This document shows, piece after piece, positions 52,790-62,500 of a DNA stretch of 64,000 nucleotides; within the stretch, counting starts at the first letter, position 1, and every line of letters begins with the position of its first letter. Made by a program: the position numbers and the translations under genes. Location: positions 28,125 through 92,124 of the forward strand of contig JAOUOT010000012.1 of the NCBI GenBank assembly GCA_029880265.1. The letters are read 5' to 3'. The notes under the pieces were generated by a model. That model was not told where the DNA came from and did not search any database. It saw only the letters and a list, made by a program, of their open reading frames with translations. The DNA is from Spirochaetia bacterium. GTDB taxonomy: Bacteria; Spirochaetota; Leptospiria; Turneriellales; JAOUOS01.

Positions 52790-54739
52790 TTAATTACAGG
52801 GCAGACGTATAGAGATGGTAGTTCCTTCTTCTTCAGAAGTCTTAAACGAGATATCTCCGCCGTGAACTCTGGCGATGAGTCTCGCGCTGTATGTGCCAAG
52901 ACCGGTACCCTGCTTTTTGCCGCTTGTCGCATATTTTTCAAAAAAGCTGTCGCGTATTTTTACGGGTATCGCGCCAAAATTATGTATATCGATAATATAA
53001 AAAGAGCTATTTTTATGAATATATAGGGTAATTTTATTCTTTTCAGGAGAGGCCTGAACGGCGTTTTCAAGAATATTTTCAAACATTGTTTTTAAATATA
53101 TTTTTTCGCCTTTGATTGGCAGAGAATCATTTTCGAGTTTAGTATCTTGAGAAAACTTGATTACCATATTTAACTTTTTTTCTTTCAACTTTTTTGAAAA
53201 ATTTTTATTTAATTTGTTAAAAATAGAGAGAAGATCAAAATCTTTAGAATTTAATTTATATGTACCTTCTTCCATTTTAAAAATAGCCATATAGTTATTG
53301 ATAATAGTCGTCAAATCTGTTGCGCTGTCGTTTATTAAAGATAAATATTCCCTGTCTTTTGACGAAGAATCTCTGTCTTCAAGCATGATCTCAGAAAGAC
53401 CAATTATGCCAGAAAGAGAGTTCTTCATGTCATGACGCATCATTCTTTCTGTATCGGCGCGCAATTTTTCGGTTTTTTCTATTTCATCGATATATTCAAA
53501 TGCTTTCATAGATTTTAAAGATAACAAATATGCCTGAGAAAAAACAAAGGCAGAATTACCGAATCCCGCAAGAATGATTGTGTTTATCAATTCATTTGAA
53601 AGTAAAATATCGTTTAATACAGAAACAAAGGCTATAGTATAACCGGCTAGCATTATTTGAGCGCCATGCCTTTTTCTTACTATTGTTTGATATAAAATAC
53701 GAATACCCATTAGAAAACTTAATATGTATATAATCTGATAAGGAATTTTTGTATAAGAAAATACTTTTGGGGGAAAAATAAGAAAAAGCGAAAAGATCAA
53801 AAAAGATACCGTTACGGCTCTTAAGAAAAAAACCGGCACTTCTTTGGGATAAAGCTCCCTGAGATATGCTATAAATACGGGCAGCAGAGCGTAAAAGGTA
53901 AAATATTCTACCGTAACTAAAAAGCTCCAGCTTAAAGAAGGAAATAACTGCGTTAAAAAGATTTCTCCGTATACAATTTGCCTCAAAAAATATAGCCCGC
54001 AGAAAATTCCAAAATATAAAGTAGATTTATCTTCTTTTCTCAGAAAATAAATAGCAAGATGATACATGACCATCGAAAGATAGATTGTTACTAACAAAAT
54101 ATTTAAACCCATATTTAAAGAATAACTTTTTGTGGTATTTTCTGAATTTCCCAGCGTAAGTTTTACGGTCGGGCCGCCGGTCGCATAATGAAAATTTGAC
54201 GTTTGCATTATAAGAAATATTTCTTCTTTTTCGGGCATAAAACAGCCCATAGTATAAATTCTTTTCTTTTCGCTTGTTTCTTTTGTTTTTCCTATTTTCG
54301 CGTTAGATAAAAGTAATCGATTCTCAATAAATATATTATAAGATGAGTTGTTTGTTTCTGCCGATAAGCACATAATGTCTTTGCTGTTTTTTATTTTTAA
54401 TTTTAATCGATATGTAGCGTATCCGTAAGCGCCTATTTCTTTGCCGTCTATTTTATAATCATTCCATCTTCTGGGTATCTTAAAAAACCCCGTCATTTCG
54501 GGCGTTTTTTCTTTTTGAAAATCGTCATGGGTCAAGATGTCGTTGTAGTAAAATTCCCACTCGCCTTTTAAATCAATGTTTCCGTTTTCAGAAAAATTCC
54601 AGTACGACAAATCTACAAAACCTTTTTTTATAACCGGCTTTTTATTATCTGTTAAACAGCTTACGCTAAAAAAGATTATAAAAAGAAGCGCAATATTTTT
54701 TATAAAACCGATTTTAGATATATTATAAATTTTAGCCAC
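52790..54739 (-). CDS. 7TMR-DISM sensor histidine kinase without PAS domains (paralogue 3)
   Basis: 649 aa. It has an N-terminal anchor, a jelly-roll sensor of the same type as paralogues 1 and 2 (DLSYWNFSENGNIDLKGEW) and seven helices (about 205-400). A short linker leads to H436 in MMRHDMKNSLSG and an ATPase with NILENAVQAS and GKKQGTGLGTYSARL. Both PAS domains of its relatives are missing. Its HisKA helix is nearly identical to that of paralogue 1 while its ATPase diverges from it. The REC-GGDEF gene just downstream on the same strand is a likely partner. Confidence 0.87.
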   Translation of the reverse strand: MAKIYNISKIGFIKNIALLFIIFFSVSCLTDNKKPVIKKGFVDLSYWNFSENGNIDLKGEWEFYYNDILTHDDFQKEKTPEMTGFFKIPRRWNDYKIDGKEIGAYGYATYRLKLKIKNSKDIMCLSAETNNSSYNIFIENRLLLSNAKIGKTKETSEKKRIYTMGCFMPEKEEIFLIMQTSNFHYATGGPTVKLTLGNSENTTKSYSLNMGLNILLVTIYLSMVMYHLAIYFLRKEDKSTLYFGIFCGLYFLRQIVYGEIFLTQLFPSLSWSFLVTVEYFTFYALLPVFIAYLRELYPKEVPVFFLRAVTVSFLIFSLFLIFPPKVFSYTKIPYQIIYILSFLMGIRILYQTIVRKRHGAQIMLAGYTIAFVSVLNDILLSNELINTIILAGFGNSAFVFSQAYLLSLKSMKAFEYIDEIEKTEKLRADTERMMRHDMKNSLSGIIGLSEIMLEDRDSSSKDREYLSLINDSATDLTTIINNYMAIFKMEEGTYKLNSKDFDLLSIFNKLNKNFSKKLKEKKLNMVIKFSQDTKLENDSLPIKGEKIYLKTMFENILENAVQASPEKNKITLYIHKNSSFYIIDIHNFGAIPVKIRDSFFEKYATSGKKQGTGLGTYSARLIARVHGGDISFKTSEEEGTTISIRLPCN

Positions 54740-54770
54740 TTTCTACAAATCTTCTTTTATAATTGCAAAT

Positions 54771-55352
54771 TTAACTTTTTTTAAACATTGATAGAACCAG
54801 TTTAAGCGAGCTATCAACAATTTTGATATCGCCGGTCAGTTTATATGAAAGCAGCATTCCCTGATAAACCGAAAAAAACATAACGGCCATGTCTTTTGAT
54901 GAATATTGTAAATTTGATTTTTCTTTTTCTTTTTCAAGATATAATGCAATAACCTTTAGCCAACGTTTACTCAGGCGCCGGATAAACTCTTTCTCTTCTG
55001 TTTCTGAAAATTTCAACTGACCATGATAATTCGCTACGGGACATCCGTTAAATTCGATATTCTTCTGTATATTTTTTTTAATAAATTTAAACCACTTGGT
55101 AAGAAAATCTTCTACATTCGCGCTTGTTTTCATGAAATTTAAAAGCGTCTTTAATATTCTTCTGTAAAATGATAATATATATTTTCTGCCGAGATCATTT
55201 TTTGACTCATATTTCTGGTAAAATGTAGTTTTATTTGTGCCGGCTTTTTTAATTATTTCTGAAATACCCGTATTTGCGTATCCGTTTAAATAAAATAGAG
55301 ACGATGCTGCCTCTAATAATTCGGTTTTTAACGCGCTTTGTTTTCTTCCCAT
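54771..55352 (-). CDS. TetR-family transcriptional repressor
   Basis: 193 aa. The N-terminal HTH (LLEAASSLFYLNGYANTGISEIIKKAGTNKTTFYQKY) is typical TetR. The ligand domain contains GCPVANYHG, a cysteine-bearing motif like that of NemR/AcuR-type members. It is divergent from a thioesterase gene and most likely represses it and itself at the palindrome at 55398-55411. Confidence 0.92.
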   Translation of the reverse strand: MGRKQSALKTELLEAASSLFYLNGYANTGISEIIKKAGTNKTTFYQKYESKNDLGRKYILSFYRRILKTLLNFMKTSANVEDFLTKWFKFIKKNIQKNIEFNGCPVANYHGQLKFSETEEKEFIRRLSKRWLKVIALYLEKEKEKSNLQYSSKDMAVMFFSVYQGMLLSYKLTGDIKIVDSSLKLVLSMFKKS

Positions 55353-55397
55353 GGAACAAAAAATACGTTTGACAACAAGGCGTAAATGAATAATTTT

Positions 55398-55411
55398 ACC
55401 GACCGGTCAGT
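55398..55411. promoter_or_regulatory. TetR operator in the divergent promoter
   Basis: ACCGACCGGTCAGT is a near-perfect palindrome around GACCGGTC, the core used by many TetR regulators. It sits between the divergent TetR and thioesterase starts, 46 and 66 nt from them. Confidence 0.7.
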
Positions 55412-55476
55412 TTATATTGGTCAAAAAGATTAACAGCCTATATTAATGATTGCAAATACTTTCAGGAGGCATCTTT

Positions 55477-55920
55477 ATGAAAAAAATAAAAGAACTTTAT
55501 GCAAATAGATTGAAAGACATGCCCCACTTTACCACAGACATAAATGTACGATGGGAAGAAATGGACGTAAACGGCCATATCAACTACGCTGCATATCTTG
55601 ATTATTACAGCGAGGCGCGAATTGAAGCCGTGGGTCAGGAACTTTTCTTGTCATTGAGAGAAGAAGGCATAGGCCCTGCTATCTACAAAGCAGAAATCGA
55701 TTTCATAAACGAGTTGTTTCATCCTGACAGGGTGCACATTGTGACTTATGTCGATGAATCAATCGGTAAAACAAGGGTAAGCGTTATACAAGAAATGTAC
55801 AGTCACAAAAAAGAAGCCCTTATATCAAAAGCAAGATTTTTCGCGATATTCATGAATTCAAAAAACAGAAAACCTGTCAGAATGCCCCAGGCGATACGCG
55901 AAAAGTTTGGTTTAAAGTAA
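55477..55920 (+). CDS. 4HBT hot-dog acyl-CoA thioesterase
   Basis: 147 aa from the ATG at 55477, set by a strong CAGGAGG upstream; the frame is open from 55450. The hot-dog thioesterase pattern VRWEEMDVNGHINYAAYLDYYSEAR holds the catalytic Asp and the HIN motif. It should hydrolyse acyl-CoA, perhaps a product the TetR protein responds to. It is a single gene within the signalling island. Confidence 0.85.
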   Translation: MKKIKELYANRLKDMPHFTTDINVRWEEMDVNGHINYAAYLDYYSEARIEAVGQELFLSLREEGIGPAIYKAEIDFINELFHPDRVHIVTYVDESIGKTRVSVIQEMYSHKKEALISKARFFAIFMNSKNRKPVRMPQAIREKFGLK

Positions 55921-56033
55921 CGCTTTAGCGGCTTTACAGAATTCCGTTTTATAGTTATAGTTTATTTGATTGATACTTTCGAAAATTTCTTATTTGTTTA
56001 CGTTGCAAACCCAAAGATTAAAATGCCGAAAAT

Positions 56034-58013
56034 ATGTTTTTTCAAAAGAATAAAAAATATTTTCTTTTCTTGATTGTATATTTCTTTTGTGCTTCAGGTT
56101 CTTTTTCGAAAGAAAATAATATTATCGTTAATAACGGCGAAATCGATTTGTCAAATTGGAATTTCGCCAAAGAAGGCAGCGTTGAGCTGAAAGGTACATG
56201 GAAGTTTTACTATAAAAAACTCGTTTCTAATGGTACAGACTTATCTAAAGAAGAATATTCATTTTTATATTCCCCGGGCCTATGGAATAATTCTATTCAA
56301 AACGGCAAAAAAATAAGCGGCATAGGATATGGAACTTATAAATTAAATTTAATTCTTGGCTCTAATGGCCCGTCTTTGGCGATAAAAATGACAGACGTGG
56401 CGACATCGTATAACCTCTGGGTTAACAAAAAGAAAATATTGTCTAACGGAAAAATAAGCGATAAAGCAAATTCTTATCAGCCGAAATATCTGCCTTCGGT
56501 TATTCTTTTAGAAAATCTTCAACAGAATAATGAAATCATAATAGAGGTCGCTAATTTCAAACACAGCATAGGAGGCTTAAGATCAGCGCCAATTATTGGC
56601 AAGGCCGAAGAACTTATAATACAAAAAAGAATAAATACTTATATAGATATTTTTTTAGTAGGAAGTCTTTTAGTCGTGGCTATTTATAATATGTTCATGT
56701 TTTATTTTCATAAAAAAGATAGAGCCTCTTTATATTTTTCATTGTTTGCTTTGGCCATAATCTTTCGCATAATACTAATTAATGAAAAACCTCTTTATCA
56801 GATTTTTCCCGATTTCAACTGGTATTTAGGCAATAAAATAGAATACATAAGTTCATATTTATCTAATATTTTCTTTTTACTATTTATTAATTCTATTTTT
56901 TCAAAGTATCTTAATAAAAAAATTCTAAAAACTCTGTTTACTCTTTTTGGCGCCGGAATATTAGTTGTTATCTTTTTCCCGCTGTATTATTACTCAAAAA
57001 CAATGTTTTATTTTGAAATATCAATGATAGCAGCGGGTATTTGGGTTTTAACGGTTATCTTAAGAGCCCTAAAAAACAAGAAAAGCGAGGCTTTGCTTGT
57101 TCTAATTGGTTTTATTTCTCTTTTTCTCGCGGTTATCAATGATATCTTGTATAATGAGCGAATTATAAACACATTTCATCTGGCCCACTGGGGATTGTTT
57201 GCGTTTATGATTCTTCAAACCGGAAATATTTCGATGCGATTTTCTAAAACATTATCCTTTAGCAAGAAAATCGCTTTTGAGCTTGATATCGCGAAAAAAG
57301 TGCAAGAAACCGTTTTAACTTTTCCCGATTACTATAACAATATAAAAGAATTTGAAATTGCCGTGGTCTATTTACCTCAAAATAATAAAGTAGGCGGCGA
57401 TTATTACAATATCAATCAGCTTGAAGATAAGTCTGTTTCAATTATTATTGCCGATGCCATCGGGCACGGCATACAAGCGGCTTTAAGAACAATGCAGATT
57501 CATTCATTGTATAAGCAAAATTATAAACCTGAATCTTCGACGCAAACGCTAAAAAATATGAATAAGAATATCTTAGAAGGCAAAGATGTTTCTAGCCAGA
57601 ATTATTTTACCGCTTTTCTTATTAATATTAAAAAAGACGAAATTTTATTTTCTTCAGCGGGGCATCCCGCGCAATATCTTTATAAATCTAAAACAAAAGA
57701 ATTAAAAACGCTGCACACGAAAGGTAAAATATTAGGCGTTATAGACGATACCGAAATTGAATTTAAAAAAGAAAAAATTGAAAATGGAGATATCATTTTT
57801 CTTTTTACGGATGGATTATTTGAACAATTAAACGAAAAGGGAACAGAATTTAGTGAAAAAAAACTTTATACCCTTTTTGAAAAATCTATACACAATACCC
57901 CAGAAAATAACCTTGAAAAAATCAACTTATCGGTTATAAATGAAATAAATAGATTTAAAGGCAAAAAACCTTATACGGATGATATTACATTGATTTCAAT
58001 TCGGGTACGATAA
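56034..58013 (+). CDS. 7TMR-DISM receptor with SpoIIE/RsbU-type PP2C phosphatase
   Basis: 659 aa. The extracytoplasmic domain (about 30-190) is very close to that of kinases 1 and 2 (DLSNWNFAKEGSVELKGTW, GIGYGTYKLNL, TSYNLW). A seven-helix block follows (about 200-400). The C-terminus is a PP2C phosphatase of the SpoIIE/RsbU class: LDIAKKVQETVLTF, KVGGDYYN, IIIADAIGHGIQAAL, FSSAGHPAQYLY and FLFTDGLFE with the metal-site Asp/Gly set. Such enzymes dephosphorylate anti-anti-sigma factors; no such partner gene is adjacent. Confidence 0.9.
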   Translation: MFFQKNKKYFLFLIVYFFCASGSFSKENNIIVNNGEIDLSNWNFAKEGSVELKGTWKFYYKKLVSNGTDLSKEEYSFLYSPGLWNNSIQNGKKISGIGYGTYKLNLILGSNGPSLAIKMTDVATSYNLWVNKKKILSNGKISDKANSYQPKYLPSVILLENLQQNNEIIIEVANFKHSIGGLRSAPIIGKAEELIIQKRINTYIDIFLVGSLLVVAIYNMFMFYFHKKDRASLYFSLFALAIIFRIILINEKPLYQIFPDFNWYLGNKIEYISSYLSNIFFLLFINSIFSKYLNKKILKTLFTLFGAGILVVIFFPLYYYSKTMFYFEISMIAAGIWVLTVILRALKNKKSEALLVLIGFISLFLAVINDILYNERIINTFHLAHWGLFAFMILQTGNISMRFSKTLSFSKKIAFELDIAKKVQETVLTFPDYYNNIKEFEIAVVYLPQNNKVGGDYYNINQLEDKSVSIIIADAIGHGIQAALRTMQIHSLYKQNYKPESSTQTLKNMNKNILEGKDVSSQNYFTAFLINIKKDEILFSSAGHPAQYLYKSKTKELKTLHTKGKILGVIDDTEIEFKKEKIENGDIIFLFTDGLFEQLNEKGTEFSEKKLYTLFEKSIHNTPENNLEKINLSVINEINRFKGKKPYTDDITLISIRVR

Positions 58014-58049
58014 AATTTACCAGAGGCGCCGGATGCGTCTAAAACCTAC

Positions 58050-59171
58050 TTATTCGGATCTGTCTGGTTTTTTATTCAACCACTCTTTTGGCGACATTTT
58101 GGCTTCTTTCTTAAAGGCCTTATAAAATGCCGATGGACTGTTGAAACCGACCTCATAGCAAATGTCAATAATATTGATTTCTGGCTCTTCTATTAAAATT
58201 TTTTTAGCGTCTTCAACTCTTTTTAAGTTGATATATTCTGAAAAACTTTGTTTATAATATTCATTTAAGAAAACGGACAGTTTGTGCGGGCTGATTTTTA
58301 ACTCGTTGGCAAGATTATTTATTTTTAGTTTCTCGTCTTTATATATCTCTTTTTCTTTCATTAATGCATTTAGAGATTTGTCAATTTTTTCAATTTCTGA
58401 TTTCTGCAGATGCTGGCTGAAGTAGCTGTCATAATGAAATAATTTATTAGTATAATAAACTCGACCATGTTTTGCGTAGTAGGGCCATATCTGAATAAAC
58501 TGATAAAGTATAAAAATTGTCGAGTAAAAAACAACATATTCCCCAGGAGATACGGTTGTCAGGTTTGCCGATAAAAAAAGAATTTTATGAAACACATAAA
58601 TTAAAAAAAACGATAGAAATGATATGAAAATGCCGCTGATAACTCCAATGATTTTAAACTTCGGGGCCGCTTTGGTAAATTTATATTTTGTTTTGATACC
58701 ATATAAGGTGTATATTGAAATCGCCCATGTCATTAAAATCTGTAATATTAAACCAAAGGGATGGCTGTAATATGTTATTTTGTTTTCTGAAATTATTTTT
58801 TTTGTCATTGCCAGTTGCGCATCGCTTCCTTCATATAGATAAGGAACATAAAGAAGAACTTGCGCAAGAGGATATAAAAAAAAGAGCCAGTATTTATTTT
58901 CCCATTTAAAATCTCTGTTTAATGCGCTCATTAAATTTAAAAAAATAATGACAACGCCAAACGCGTAGACGATGGTATCTGTTCCAAGAAGATAAGGGAA
59001 GAGAAATATCTGGGATGATTTTGCAAGGCCCGTATATATAGAGAGGTATCCTATGCAAATAAAAAAGAACCCCAGGGTGATTCCCGTTACGTCTCTAATT
59101 CGCCATATGTAAAAAAGGCTGTTTATTAGAAAAAAATATCCTATTATATATAATGCGCCAATGTATATCAC
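58050..59171 (-). CDS. membrane protein with C-terminal AraC-type DNA-binding domain
   Basis: 373 aa. It has seven or so transmembrane segments (about 5-245) with no extracytoplasmic domain. A linker follows, then an AraC double-HTH (about 268-370) with INNLANELKISPHKLSVFLNEYY and FNSPSAFYKAFKKEAKMSPKEWLNK. It is another membrane-bound one-component regulator. It converges on the DISM-phosphatase gene with a 36-nt gap. Confidence 0.85.
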   Translation of the reverse strand: MIYIGALYIIGYFFLINSLFYIWRIRDVTGITLGFFFICIGYLSIYTGLAKSSQIFLFPYLLGTDTIVYAFGVVIIFLNLMSALNRDFKWENKYWLFFLYPLAQVLLYVPYLYEGSDAQLAMTKKIISENKITYYSHPFGLILQILMTWAISIYTLYGIKTKYKFTKAAPKFKIIGVISGIFISFLSFFLIYVFHKILFLSANLTTVSPGEYVVFYSTIFILYQFIQIWPYYAKHGRVYYTNKLFHYDSYFSQHLQKSEIEKIDKSLNALMKEKEIYKDEKLKINNLANELKISPHKLSVFLNEYYKQSFSEYINLKRVEDAKKILIEEPEINIIDICYEVGFNSPSAFYKAFKKEAKMSPKEWLNKKPDRSE

Positions 59172-59544
59172 TTTTTTATTAGTATTTAAAGAGAATTTTA
59201 TAAAATGTAATTTAAATCAAAAACAAAAAGCTTGTCGCAAAAGGTCAAGCCTTTTTATATAGATGCTTTTTTGATTTTTTATCTATCTTTTGGTAAAAAA
59301 CCAGTTTTTATCTTGAAAAAGTTTTATAAAATGCGGATGTATTGTTAAATCATGCTGTATCACGCCATATCGAATACATATTCATTTATTTCTTTTTTAT
59401 AAATCAGGAATCCTGAATTACAAAAAAGGAAGACATGCTGTTTTTTTTATGATAAAAAACATAAAATATCAACCAAGAATTTACAAATTCAAATTGAAAG
59501 TAAACATTGAGTTGATTTAATTTTGTTAACTAAAGAGGAGTAAA
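59172..59544. other. upstream region of the first Cys-rich lipoprotein gene
   Basis: 373 nt between divergent genes. It contains a bulged hairpin near 59229-59258 (AAGCTTG with CAAGCC), a TCAGGA-A-TCCTGA palindrome at 59404-59416, and a 36-nt segment at 59469-59504 identical to one upstream of the second lipoprotein gene. No open frame is supported. Confidence 0.6.
59469..59504 (+). repeat. 36-nt upstream repeat, copy 1
   Basis: This segment, beginning TCAACCAAGAATTTAC, recurs without mismatch at 62871-62906. In both places it precedes a Cys-rich lipoprotein gene and is followed by an ATTGAGTTGA stretch and a GAGGAGTAAAA ribosome site. It probably marks a duplicated leader or promoter. Confidence 0.85.
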
Positions 59545-62500
59545 ATGAAAAGAATTAAAAAAATATTTACGGTATTTTCTTTTGCGCTAATTCTGCTTTT
59601 CGCGGGATGCGCGCAAGATAGCGCGCCAGCAGAAGATAATACGACGCAATCTAATTGCGGCAATGGTACCATTGAAAGCGGCGAAGCCTGCGACGACGGC
59701 AATACCGTTGATGAAGTGTCTTGCCCCTATGGAACCGCTGTCTGTATCGGATGCAGCGCAGACTGCAGTTCTGAAATAACAGGCTTAACCGGCGAATATT
59801 GCGGCGACAATATTGCGAATGGTTCTGAAGAGTGCGATGACGGAAAAAACGGTGATAATACAGATGGTTGTCTTGATACCTGTCTTTCAGCGTCATGCGG
59901 CGACGGATATGTTCAGGCAGGCGTTGAAACCTGCGACGACGGCAATATAGTCACTGAAACAGAATGCCCTTATGGTACAGCAAGCTGTTCAGCCTGTAAC
60001 GCAGACTGCACCGCTGAAATTACCGGCCTAACCGGCGAATATTGCGGCGACAGTATAACCAACGCGGCAGAGACCTGTGATGATGGTAATGCCACAACAG
60101 AGAGCTGTATTTACGGCGAGTCATCCTGTACGGTATGTGACTCAACCTGTAATTCTGTAGCGGGCGCGGTAACCGGTTACTGCGGCGACGGTACAACAAA
60201 CGGCCCCGAAGCCTGCGATGACGGCAATTCAGACGAGACAGATTCATGCATGAACGATTGCTCTTTGCCTACCTGCGGCGACGGCATTACGCAGGCAGAA
60301 GAAGAGTGTGACGACGGCAATACTGTAAACACCGATGCATGTACCAATACATGCCTTGCGGCTGTTTGCGGCGACACTTTTGTTCAAGATATGTATGAAC
60401 TATGCGATGACGGCAATACCTTAACTGAACTGGCATGCCCTTACGGCACGGCAAGCTGTACAACTTGTAATTCTGACTGTACGAGTGTATTGAATCTAAC
60501 CGGTAAATACTGCGGCGACAGCAATGTAGATGCCGGTAACGGCGAAACTTGCGACGACGGCAACGCTACAACAGAAACCTGCGCCTATGGCGAAGCATCA
60601 TGCACGGTATGTGATTCTACCTGCACATCAGGGCCGGGCGCCGTGGTAGGCTTCTGCGGCGACAATACAACACAGGGCGCTTATGGCGAGACCTGCGACG
60701 ATGGCAACACGGCAAACAATGACGGCTGTTCATCGACTTGTAAAACCGAAGTTTGCGGCGACGCCATTGTTCAAACTTCAGAACAGTGTGACGACGGTAA
60801 CGCAAACAACATAGACGGATGCACAGACGCCTGCCTGCTTGCCAGCCAGGGTACTTTGGCGACGCCTTTCGGATTGGGCTTCTCTATAACTCAATATTGG
60901 TATGAAATTCAGGGACAGGTTACAGGCGCGACAGGAACTTACGAAAGCTACTATGCACAGACAGTAACCAGTGAAGGCGAGGTGGTTAAAATAATGAACG
61001 CGACAGGTAATGTTAATTTGTATGTATATTCTGACGCGAGCTTTACCACTGAATTGTGTAGTGACGTTTCTGAAAATTTGAACAAGGCTTGTAAAGTATT
61101 AGAGCAGCCTACACAAGAGCACACAATTTATATTAAAGTTGTGAGCCAGAATATAGACGTAAGTTATGATCTAAGAGTAGATATTGTTGTAGATACCTAC
61201 TACTTTGACGGATATCTTATGCCGGGTTATGTTGAAAAAGTGTATTGGTTTAACACATTCACTGGTAAAAATAACGGCTTGCAGTCGGCCGCTTATGAAA
61301 TTACCAATTTAACTGCCGGTACCGTATATGACCTGAATTTGGCGATGATAACCGGCGAATTACACGTAAAAGCGTATACAATAACGCCTGCCGCAACACT
61401 TTGTGAAAAAAATTCAATAGATTATTTCACTACGGTATCGTGTCAGTTTACGGCGCCTGCAGACGGCCTAATTCGGGTGAGAACGACAAGCATAAACGGC
61501 GACTCGCTTACCTACAAAATGAGCATTGCCCCCAGCATAGCCGTTGATTTGACGGTAAACATCGATAATATCGTAAGCGACCATATATCTGCTACGGTAT
61601 TTTATACTGTTACCAACAATGGTACGGCCGATGTTTATCCCGATAAAGATGTTCATGTTTGGCTTGACGCGGCTTCTGCGCCCGGTTATGCCGACGGCGC
61701 CAGTAGTACTTTCGTTGAAACATTAACAGAAAAGATACCGGCCGGCGGCAGTATAAGCAGAACATATACTGTGCTCGACAAAGACGTTAACTTTAATTCG
61801 GGAACTGCGTATGCTCTCGTTGACATGAACAATACAGTGTATGAAACCGACGATACCAATAATACAAGTGCGCCGTATGCATGGAACAATAACCTAGTAT
61901 GGCCACCTACAGCTACGCCTCTGGTTCTTGATGATCCCTTTGTAAGCGCCAATATAGATACCGAAGGCGGTATCGTGTGGTACTCTATTGACAGGGCAGC
62001 AATGCACAGGTATGAGCTTTACTTAGATGAATTTGATACTGCCGGTACAAGTGAAACAGGCGATGTACAGGTCTCAATAGTGAAAGCCGATACGTCAGCA
62101 TATTGGTTAAAGCGTAAAGACAATATTAATGACGCTTTAACGCCTATATTCACATGGAACGAAGCGCTGGCCACCCAAACAACATCTCTGGGAACTTTTT
62201 ATATTGGGGTAAAAGGCGATGCCTATAATAATACGGGAAGCTTTCAGATAAAAGCGACAAACCCTATTACTTTTCCGCCGACGGCAACCACCACGATTCC
62301 GGTAAATGGCGCTTTAACACCCGTTTATATAGGGTCTCTTGACGGATCATGGGCGTCGTTTAATGTAACTTCAGGAACCACATACACTGTATTATGGGAT
62401 GACTGTAGTAACGAAGGTACATGTGATCGTATGAACTCGGTTGAAGCAGATGTAACGGCTGTTTATCCCGACGGGACGCCAGTTTCTTTATCTCTTATAG

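Noticed and set aside
59651..60805. Minus-strand frames over the Cys-rich repeats
   Set aside because: They are Arg/His-rich shadows of repeated Cys/Gly/Asp codons on the plus strand.
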